From Gamarada debralockiae (lineage: Eukaryota > Ascomycota > Leotiomycetes > Helotiales > Hyphodiscaceae), in NCBI GenBank assembly GCA_002803225.1, contig NXFV01001379.1:1-19355 (forward strand): a stretch of 19,355 nucleotides of DNA, written 5' to 3'. Numbering within the stretch: position 1 is the stretch's first letter; every line of letters starts with the position of its first letter. The translations under genes were made by a program, and so were the position numbers. Below the pieces are notes generated by a model. That model was given only the letters and a program-made list of their open reading frames with translations. It was not told the origin of the DNA and made no database searches. Shown piece after piece: positions 8,895 to 17,426 of this stretch.

Positions 8895-9360
8895 GTGGAA
8901 GGACTTGTAAAAGGACGGGGAGGTGTTGCAGACTTTAAGGACCTCTCGCCTCTGCTCACTTCCAAGCTAGAGTACTGTACCAGAAGCCCAATGCCCCACC
9001 ATGGAGGCATGGAGAACCAAAGGGAAAACATCCCGCCATGGACGACGTCAAGGATCGACCGTTAGTGATCCAGGGACAAACCTAGGTACCTACCTACCAA
9101 AAGCCATTTTTTGTGCTCGTAAGTGGTGTTCCTATACTTTAATCGCCCGTGCCGCCAAAAAAGCAGAGACTGGACCGACCTCAAATCTGTCTTCCGATGG
9201 GGAGAATACCTTGAACAAGCACACAATTCTTCGTCATCAATCGCTTTCAACCGGTCGGACCAACTCGAGAAGGCGGCATTTCCATCCTCAGACCTGAATA
9301 GCACCCATCCCTGTCCCGAATTGTGGCCATCTGCTCACTTTCTGCGCCTATGACGGACCG
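8895..9360. promoter_or_regulatory. FKBP upstream region
   Basis: This is the sequence upstream of the FKBP start, read on the minus strand. A short repeat-like run, ctaggtacctacctacc, lies at about 9081-9098. ORFs of 76-98 codons on both strands overlap each other and resemble nothing known, so I treat them as chance. I could not assign specific promoter elements. Confidence 0.4.
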
Positions 9361-12300
9361 GGCTTCGGTCACCCCATCGATAGCTTCCACGAGCGGTTCA
9401 GCCTTTCGAGATATTGGAGGGAGTTAAACTGCTGGCTTCCTTTGATGTACCTTGATGCAACTCAAAGACAATGCAATGCAGCACTACCGAGTTTTCAGAG
9501 TCAGTTCAGCCAGTCGGGAGTCGTGTTCACTCCTGCATGCAAAACAACCTTGGCTTCAATTGTAAAAATGCTGCCTATGGCGGATTTCGCGCTTTCCTAT
9601 GGGAAGCGGTGCGCAAATGACGGGATCTGTTGAGGGTCCTGCTGAGACACATATGAGAATCACTTTGACTCCAAGTTCTGGAGTCAGGATATTCCTGATG
9701 TCACAAAAAAAGAAATACAGTACATTCGTCTGCCGTTCCGAGTGGGATGCTTGGCGTCATTGCTTAACATCCCACGTATACCCCACGGCTCTTTCAGCAA
9801 TCCACAGCAATCCAAGGGTCTTTTTCAATCGTTTATCAGCTGTTTCAGATGAAGATAAATGCCCTTGATATGATCAATCAAGCTTCTTCCCGCTTTGCCT
9901 GGTTTCTGGATGCTCGACGTATTGGAGGTATCACAAAATCTTCATATTTGCATGTGTTGCATCCGATGGAGTGATCGATCTTGCGGCCAGATTGCGCAGA
10001 CGCAAGTGCCTTCGTCAAAAGGCAAGGGGCCTCGGCCGTACATAAAGGGGGTATCGGGATTAAGGAGGGGTCCACAAAGTCGTACTGGTTACAGAAGCAT
10101 CGGCAGTCCAGAGCTTGCCTTCGAACCGCAAGGATATGATTACGTCCTCCTCGCCCTGGTTACTGCTTCTGTATGCTTGTAGGCGATGAGCAGCTCCGTT
10201 GCAACCCTCACGGTTCAAATGCTGCCCCTCTGCGGGGTAAGTACATTGAAGATTGTTCACGTGACATTGATGTAGGTGCCCTTTCGAGGAGAAGTGCATG
10301 CTCAGTCTCTAGTCCAGACAGTTTAGACTCTCCAGGCATTACTTCCAATCTCGCACAATTCGTATGAAGCTTTTGGATCCGAGGCATTTGGTGCATTTTG
10401 GCTATTCAGGAACCAGGAGTTCGCTGTTGATTAACCGGTGCGATTTTAATCACCTCGGCGGCTCGGCCCTCGCAGACGCAGGAACTGTCTTCGGAAGTTA
10501 TCAAGAGGCGCGAGTCTGCAAATCATTAAATTTTAGGCCGAATGCTTGGTAAGGCATACGTACGTGCTCGATGGCGTATTCCTCGGCTGATGGAACAGTA
10601 GTCCTGAAACAGCATTTACGCTTTTGCCTTCCTAACATAACCTTTCGTATCAATCGGGCATCAAAAGTATATCTATATCTCTCCCTCATATCATATCAAG
10701 ACTGATATGATGTTCAGCGGAGGCGGTTCAGGATACCGGATACGCAAGAACGTTGGGTTTTATACATTTGACTGTATAGCATTACGACGGATCGTTTCAT
10801 GCAATATTCCTTCTGCTAAGATTTGACGCTTTCTGTCTCGTCTGTTGTTGTCAACTCCAAAGTGCGAGTCCGAGAGAAGTACGTATAGGATTGATGCCCA
10901 GCGTCATTGATCCTCGCTCGTGCAATCCGGTTGTACCCGATGATCCTCAATACGATCAGCATTTTATTGTTTTGAAGGCGGGGAATGTGTTTGAGCCATT
11001 TTCTTTTAGTCTGAATCGTACCATATTATTTTTCTTATCCTGTGATGCTCTCGCCTCTAATCCTTCAAGTTTGAAAATATGCTACTGAAAGACATGTGCC
11101 AAGTTTAGGTACCGAACATACCTCACTGACGTCCTTTCATGGAACCTCCTCTACTCCTTTGTTAAAGTCTAGGTTGTTTCTCATTCAAATACCGTCAGCG
11201 ATCTGGCGGTTGCTATTACAAACCACTCTGAACAAGAATGCTGTGAGCTTGATCAGCATAGCCAGTCTTCAGAATCTTTGCTCTTCTCGTTCGATATATT
11301 TACCTTTATTACGATCGAGTAGTGCGGGATCACTATCTAATGGAGTTCGAGTGCATTCCACAAACGTTGGGTGGAATCGGGGGGTTGAGATAGCCAAGAA
11401 GTCAAGGAGCGGCCACAACAACTGGTGGACAGGGGGGCTTACGAGATAATTCACATTTTCTCTTTCTGCAGGACCCCTTGTCAATTTCATCACCACAAGC
11501 ACTAAGCTCATTGGACACGTAATACTCAATCATCTCACTCTCTGGAACCTTCCACAAAGCCTCTGCCAAACCAGAAATTCCCAATCCTGTCGTGGCACCT
11601 CTTCGACGATGACGACGAGCCCACTGCACATCCGACAGGGCGCAAGGTTCCAATAGGTCTTGGTATCTGTCTCTTTGGATACTGACAACCGCTCTCCAAA
11701 TCCGAACGAGATCGAGGTTATCAATATGTCGCAAGCTTTGGTTGGTCATATCTGAATGGTTGTGTCATTTTCGAAGGCATATTTATTATCGGGCTTATTA
11801 TCAATGTCGACACATTGTCTTCTTGTTGCCTCGATTTCCGCCTCAATCGCCATCTCCTTACCAAGCAAGCATCGGTGAACCTTTCAAGGCGACAGACATT
11901 GTGTATCTTTGGATACGCACCCTTGCCAAAGCAGCGAAGCCAGCACGCCACTGAGGTGTCGATGAAGCGTCACAACTTGATTGAGTTCTATGTACTCATC
12001 AAGTTACGGCAGGGCTGACGTTTTATAATCAAGAGATGCCGAACATAGTGTCAGGAGCAATATTCAGTATTCACTTACAGTCAATTTAAAAGATGTCCTG
12101 TATTCTATGAATAATTTGCTGTACCAAGTCACCCTGCAGAACTAAAGACTTTGACCTGATCAAAGATTTGAGATACAGAGTTCGCTATTCATCACCACGT
12201 TACTGTGCTCAGAGTTTCAGAAGACTCATTCACTCATGGCTCGATTTCAATACCTGGTGAGTTCGTACTATATAAACAAATCTCTGCGACCTCAACTGGT

Positions 12301-12927
12301 CTCCTGATAATCCATTCCCTTGGCCCAGAATCGAAACACAGCTGGACCAGAAAAGTATGCCCCTGCTGAACTCGCTGCTGCTGCCGTATTCTTGGCAAAT
12401 TTCAAGGCTTTGATGTAGAACCTGATGAGTATGTGTGGTCCTGTACATGTTCATTCACTAGAAGTTGAACTTTCGTTGTCGAACCCTAGGACTATCAACA
12501 GCAAAGTACAACCCTCGACACGGACAACATCTTCGCGACAAAAAAGGGTTTGCAAGCCTTGATATAACAAGCCCATCTGGCGTATACTGATCCGGGAATT
12601 TTGTCGTCACTTATACTAGTGATAATAACCTCCAGCCACTTATTTTTTATGACAAAGATCTAAATCTCAGCTAAGTTATCCTCCTGCAGCTGTGGCTACA
12701 TTTTCCTATTCACACCACTTGTACCTTACTCGTTATAGACGCATCCAGTCTCCAGGTCTGTTTTGGTGGCTGAGATAGATGCTTAGCAACACTCAGTTTC
12801 CCCAACTTCCATTCCCAGATCAGAAAAAAAATGACCCTGGTTCATGGATCTGCGGGATACTGACTGTGTTTGATTTCTAATCACTATACTTGAATAAACG
12901 ATTCATTCCTTAAGTTCCAGTAAGCAT
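9361..12927. other. Gene-poor stretch without a recognised gene
   Basis: In these 3.6 kb no open frame exceeds about 117 codons and none resembles a family I know. Frames on both strands overlap heavily, as expected of noncoding DNA. No tRNA, rRNA, LTR, terminal inverted repeat or transposase motif was seen. One 42-codon minus-strand segment at 12292-12421 looks exon-like and is listed separately. The base composition looks unbiased by eye rather than strongly AT-rich. Confidence 0.5.
12292..12421 (-). other. Possible isolated C-terminal coding exon
   Basis: On the minus strand an acceptor-like catcag at about 12427-12422 is followed by an open frame that starts FYIKALKFAKNTAAAASSAG, continues AYFSGPAVFRFWAKGMDYQE and ends TS then TGA at 12294-12292. 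The composition (balanced, Lys/Ala/Phe-rich, no low complexity) looks protein-like. I could not find a convincing upstream exon: the nearest ATG (minus strand, about 12530) gives only MLSVSRVVLCC and a stop. It may be a gene remnant or chance, and I do not recognise a family. Confidence 0.2.
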
Positions 12928-13360
12928 GATAGCCACCCCAGGTTCCAGGAAGCCCTGGTTTAAGTACAAAGTGGCTTGAGAATTGACAAAAAATTTGCAT
13001 TACTAGGAAAGAGAACTGGCTTTAGATTCGGACAGTGTTCCAAGATTATTCTTTTGCTGTTTTCAGTGATTGCTTATGAGAAATTATTTGTTTGGTTGCC
13101 TCGAATTCAGCAGGTCAAGGATTCCATGTACTCGAGTACGGTGTTATGCCTGCAGTCAGGGTAGCCATCCCCAGGTTTCCCAGGAAGGATGAATGGCTTC
13201 GAATTAGCATAACGTTCCGAGATTCTACTCTTGCCATCTTAAGTAATCACTATCTCTCCAGCATGAGTGATTTGATTTGAGGTGACACAGTCACTTGTCA
13301 AGGGTTCCATGTACGGCATTCCATGCAAGTCTTACCTCCACAGGAAGGCATGCAGGCAGG
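12928..13360. repeat. Diverged tandem duplication (about 180-230 bp unit)
   Basis: The left copy (about 12928-13159) and right copy (about 13160-13360) share ordered matches. These are atagccaccccaggttcc...aggaa (12929) with gtagccatccccaggtttcc...aggaa (13161), then ttccaagattattcttttgc (13038) with ttccgagattctactcttgc (13215), then gtcaaggattccatgtac (13114) with gtcaagggttccatgtac (13297), and finally catgcaggcaggg-like ends. The offset changes from 232 to about 180 bp because the left copy holds about 45 extra bp, which look like a further local duplication (gtggcttgagaatt, actggctttagatt). Neither copy carries a convincing ORF. Confidence 0.6.
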
Positions 13361-13576
13361 GACTTTTGAAACTTGAGACAGACGCCAACCGAAAGGACGG
13401 CACGACAGTGATGACATTAATGTTTCAACTAAAGGCGGATAAATCTTCCGGAAGGCGAATGATTTGGCTTAGAGGAGAAGCTCAGTCTCATGACTGTGCA
13501 TATCGAAGTTAAAGCACCTTTGCAGGATGCTTAGGTAATCACCCTCTATTGTGGATTAGTTAAAAGAATTATTCCA

Positions 13577-14014
13577 ATGATCTTAATTCCCTGTCAGTCT
13601 TTCAGTCCAGACGACTACGAGGGAGCAAGACCAAATGTGGTCTTTGCAAATCATCCTGCAGGGGTTCCCCAATTAATGCCCATCTGGTTCCGAGTATTTC
13701 CTGCGTGTTTTGTATCCCCTCTCGCTTTTGGCCCTAGAGTTCGAATCTTAATTAATCATTCAGAAGATATTCCCGATTCGTTGATAATTAAGTTAGGAAG
13801 CTTGTCGTACTGTGGTGACAATAATAATAGAGTTAAAAAGGAAAAGTTTGTTGATGATAGTACCGCGGGAAATCCATGGTGCTCCATGGCAAGAGCAGAG
13901 CTTTTGCAGAAACTAGCGTGTAAGTTGCATGTTGCTTGCATTGAATTGGTCCATGGCCCGTGGCCCGGACATGTGCGCGATCTTGCGTGCGAAGAGTTTG
14001 GCTCAGTGCACTGA
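13577..14014 (+). other. 145-codon open frame of unknown status
   Basis: This is the longest open frame in the gene-poor interval, from ATG 13577 to the stop at 14012-14014. The product would have a mid-region with SPLAFGPRVRILINHSEDIP and no recognisable domain, signal peptide or membrane segment. The 3' half is overlapped by two open minus-strand frames. I do not recognise it. Length alone is modest evidence, and I lean towards noncoding. Confidence 0.15.
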
Positions 14015-16241
14015 GTTCTATCATTCTATCATTGCGTTGATGGACTCGGCTGTGCTCAAGGAATCCAAGAAGGGTTTGGAGTAGGGTTCTGAGGTTCGTA
14101 AGAAAGGAACAAAACAGCCTCTGGTCGATGTGTCTCCAAAGTGAAGATCCAGCGGATCAACATTCTGTGGTATCACGGTATTTCCACCCTCGTCCTTTAA
14201 AGTCCCCCTGTCCTCAATCGCAGTTTGCTTAGCTGCCCTTAAATAGAGGCCCGGCTCCTGCAATTCTCCTCTAAATAATTTGACATTTCTCGGTCTGCAG
14301 ACTCAGAACTTCTGGTCGGCGAGAGTCTGGTAGCTGATGGTGCGTCGGCATAAATGATTCTGCCTCTACCGGCGAGATCTGACCACTCTGGTTCTGCTAG
14401 GATAGCACAGAGATATGTGTCGAAAGTATATAGCACAATTGATGAGTCAATTAACATGAATGCTGAGATGCCATTGACGATGGCTCTTCTGACGACTTCG
14501 GCCATCGATGTGTCATGAGTGAGAATGTTTTTATAGCGAAGCCTTCAGCAATGGTTCGGAAGTTTATTTTGGTAGTTTGAGAGAAGAATAACTAAATCCT
14601 CAGTTCAGTTCACTGCGGGCTTGCCATGATTCAGTGCATCTGCCTCTGTCCTTGGATCCGTACCATGTGCGACTGCTAGAGCAGACAGCGACGGCACAAA
14701 AGACAACGATAGTACCAAAAATATTGACGCGATGAAATATACTTCCATCGCCGTCTTCTCTGCATTCTAGGTCTGATTTCTCTAGTGAAAAATGTTCTTG
14801 CATTGTCCAGGAGTTGTGAGCAAAAAAAGGCCAATAGAACATGATCGGCACAGTCTTACATCCCGCACTTGATTGATGCTCCAAGGCTTACAGCTAATGC
14901 AACACTGAGTGAATTAGAAAATATAAGATACCAATCTCAGTTTCCTTCTTCCGGGAGTCTCTCCAAGTGGAAACAAGAGCTCGAATCGTTTATTCTGATT
15001 CTGCGATTGGACTTGCAGAATATCAGGAATATATTTGAGCATTTCAAAGAACCCGTTTTTAATGCACTGAAGCCGGCTGAACTATTGGTAGCGTTTATTC
15101 TAATTTGTATAGTACTACTTTTTAAAGCTTTATTCACTTCTCTTGATTTGTTGTCGAAGGAAACGAACCGCTCAATGACTGGGCCGGAGTTCGCCAGGAG
15201 ACATGTTTGCTGCATTCAAGTATCCATCTCAAAGGCAGAGATGCAACTAGGCAATTGAATGATTCAGACTTCTAATCCCTCAATGACTCGCTACCAGCCA
15301 GCGTGGTAGCACTGCCATCAATATATAATCAACACACCTATTGAAGAAGTTGACTCCAAGTACATCTGGAGAACAGTTCACCATGAGTAAGCCTCCTAGG
15401 TATCGACCTCAATAATACAACTTTCCCTTGCTTTGCATTCTTGACGCATATTTAAAAAGGATTTCTGGAAAGCTCAGTGCCGCTACTGGCAGGTCATTTA
15501 GCATCGTCCTGTGGGCAACGAACAAACAGCTCCACGATAACGAATAATCCATCGACACTGGAAAACCTATACCCGAAGTCCATTAAAACATTACTACCGC
15601 AGTTCTGATGCTTGTCTTCTACCTTTGTCAACTTCTTGTGTCAGCGCTCAGCAGACTTGCTTTCCTGGAAACAGTGATCCTCCCCGTAGAATAGCCTTGT
15701 TCTGCATCGATGGAAGTGGCTAGCGAGGAAAGGGGTCGCGGCCTTGCCCCTCTTATACGAATCTCAGAGTGCTATCAACCTGTGTGGAGAGTGAATCATT
15801 GACAAATTTTGATTAGTTCATGATTCAGAGGCCCGCACCAAAAAATTACTCACAACTAAGTGCTGTTATATTACTAGTTGTTACAACTGGGTTTGGAAGC
15901 TGGAGGAAATAGGTTTCAGTAGCTTTGGCAGCAGAATTTGGAAACCGACCCCAAAAATGGTGAGCTGGCAACTTTTCAAGGGTTTTAGACTCCCTGATAA
16001 GGAGGGAGGGGGCAGAGGCAGAAATAACTGGAGGTTAGCAATGCTGGTGGGCTTTCGGGTGTTCGGGTCAAAACGATTTGGAAGGCAATACTCCGTACAG
16101 GAGGGCCCCCCTCGCTTTTCAGTACCTTCAGAGGAATATTTAAAGCCCTTTATTCTGGAGACCATAAGGTAAGTGGAACACTAGAGTAGTTGTGGGAAGT
16201 TATTCCGTGGGGAAGAAGTCACTGAAGGAGGAGCTTACACC
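14015..16241. other. Gene-poor stretch without a recognised gene (apart from listed candidates)
   Basis: Short frames on both strands include an 88-codon minus-strand frame at 14239-14505 and a 129-codon plus-strand frame at 14869-15258. The latter has one hydrophobic segment (ELLVAFILICIVLLFKALF). None has family resemblance. A TATA-like tatataatca lies at about 15321-15330, some 55 bp before a possible two-exon ORF starting at 15383 (see findings). No RNA gene or transposon feature was seen. Confidence 0.45.
14605..14748 (-). CDS. Possible 47-aa secreted peptide
   Basis: The minus-strand ATG at 14748 (context acggcgATGG) opens a 48-codon frame that ends at TGA 14607-14605. The first 24 residues (MEVYFIASIFLVLSLSFVPS, then LSALA) form a hydrophobic run followed by small residues, as in a signal peptide with an AXA-type cleavage site (SALA or AVA). 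The remaining 22 or so residues are hydrophilic (VAHGTDPRTEADALNHGKPA, then VN) with no cysteine. No intron is needed. I recognise no homologue. By chance such a frame could occur, so this is a candidate only. The region is gene-poor, which is where fungal secreted-protein genes are often found. Confidence 0.25.
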   Translation of the reverse strand: MEVYFIASIFLVLSLSFVPSLSALAVAHGTDPRTEADALNHGKPAVN

Positions 16242-16517
16242 ATGTCGAATTCTGAGTCCATCCCTGCCACTGCCCCGTTACTCCTGAACTTATCCCAGGT
16301 GTTGCTATTAAACCTCAGCACTATCTTGTTAGGAATCATACTGACAGAATTTGCTTCAAGTGGTACTGGTATTGTGCGAAGCATTATTGCTCTGGTCGAG
16401 GGCGAAAGTACCATCGACAGCGAGTTGGGTCATGGGACTTGTGAGTTGAAATCCGCATTTTTATTTTATTATTATACAGATTTTTTCTGCAGAGGCCGAG
16501 CTAAGGTATCTCTATAA
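16242..16517 (+). other. Possible small membrane or secreted ORF, possibly broken
   Basis: ATG 16242 has a good context (acaccATGTC). The frame begins MSNSESIPATAPLLLNLSQV and has a long hydrophobic run to about residue 38 (LLLNLSTILLGIILTEFASS), like a signal anchor. A consensus-like donor (gtgagt, 16441) and acceptors (tatacag, ctgcag) follow. However, the next long open frame (AELRYLYKYILNNNIAVDIV onwards, to TGA about 16621) is out of phase with either splice. This could be a gene broken by one base or chance. No family is recognised. Confidence 0.2.
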
Positions 16518-16772
16518 ATACATACTCAACAATAATATTGCTGTAGATATTGTTATTGACAATTCAATGACAGTGATAGGTGTGTCGAACGACAGTCCCA
16601 AAGCTCTCCTAGAGATTGGGTGATTCACTTCATTGTTTTGTCGAGTTCATTGTTTTTATTGTATCAATCATAACTGAATACCATCGGCCAGGATTTTTCA
16701 AGCTTCCTCGTAGCAAGGATGAGCAATGAAGTGAACACATGTTCTGCTGTGAAACTATTCCAGTGTTTACAT

Positions 16773-17426
16773 TTATAAAGTTGGCCCAATCTTTTCAACC
16801 TCCAAAGTCTTCTTGACCGCATTCCTCTGCACCAATTTTTCCACCAACGCAGTGTATTTATGATACTTCTGCCTCATCCCAAAACCAGCCTCATTCCCCC
16901 ACCTAAAAAACACAAACAAGTACGCATCCACCGCCGTCAAGTTCCCTCCAACCGCCCATTTCCCCTCCCCTTCCAGCTTCCCTTCAATCTCATCAAAGCA
17001 TTCCCCAATAACCACCCTCCCCCTCCCCCTAATCCCTTCCCACACCCCCTCATCCTCGCTCTCCGTCCAGCGGCCCGGCCTAAACAAATGCCCAAACCCT
17101 GCCCCGTGCAGAGTTCCAGATAACCAATTCATCCACTCATGCACTTTCACACTTTCTAGAGGCGTCATTCCTATCAGATTCATGGAAGGGGCGAGAGAGG
17201 AAATGAGGGTGCAGATTGCTGGGACTTCTGTTATGTTTTCAGAGTCCAGGGAGAGGACTGGGATGCGCATCTTAGGGTTGACAAGCCGGAAAGACTCAGG
17301 GAAAGCGGTGCGGGCTGCGGAGACTCGCATTGGAATCCCTGTGAAGGAGAGATGGGCTTCGTGGAGGAGGATGTGGGGAGCTAGAGAACAGGCGCCGGGG
17401 GCGTAGTAGAATTTGATTTCTTGCAT
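16773..17426 (-). CDS. Beta-class (bacterial-type) glutathione S-transferase
   Basis: A single exon from ATG 17426-17424 to the stop at 16775-16773 gives 217 aa, the usual soluble GST length. The N-terminal thioredoxin-fold domain begins MQEIKFYYAPGACSLAPHIL. This matches the beta-class signature (Y.PGACSLA.HI in E. coli GstA), with Cys13 at the position of the catalytic or mixed-disulfide cysteine. NPKMRIPVL holds the cis-proline loop, and ITEVPAI the glutathione gamma-glutamyl contact (TE). The helical domain has HEWMNWLSGTLHGAGFGHLF followed by RPGRW, then TAVDAYLFVFFRWGNEAGFG, a close match to the beta-class IADAYLF..LRW motif. Such enzymes conjugate or bind glutathione and are found in the cytosol. 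The start was chosen because family homology begins at this Met. The frame stays open for 137 more codons upstream to 17837, with a composition unlike the enzyme. The gene is probably unrelated to the GTO gene at the other end of the window. Confidence 0.88.
   Translation of the reverse strand: MQEIKFYYAPGACSLAPHILLHEAHLSFTGIPMRVSAARTAFPESFRLVNPKMRIPVLSLDSENITEVPAICTLISSLAPSMNLIGMTPLESVKVHEWMNWLSGTLHGAGFGHLFRPGRWTESEDEGVWEGIRGRGRVVIGECFDEIEGKLEGEGKWAVGGNLTAVDAYLFVFFRWGNEAGFGMRQKYHKYTALVEKLVQRNAVKKTLEVEKIGPTL

Noticed and set aside
9351..9428. Short plus-strand frame starting MTDRASVTPSIASTSGSAFR as a divergent gene start
   Set aside because: It stops after 25 codons (TAA), and no acceptable donor site or following exon was found.
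10140..10225. B-box-like ggttcaaatgc suggesting a tRNA
   Set aside because: No matching A-box or acceptor stem was found at the right spacing.
11096..11751. Frames of 115-117 codons on both strands
   Set aside because: They overlap each other, no family resemblance was seen, and the lengths are expected by chance in DNA of this composition.
14239..14748. Splicing the 47-codon peptide to the 88-codon or 80-codon frames downstream as one secreted protein
   Set aside because: No donor and acceptor pair of reasonable quality joins them in phase.
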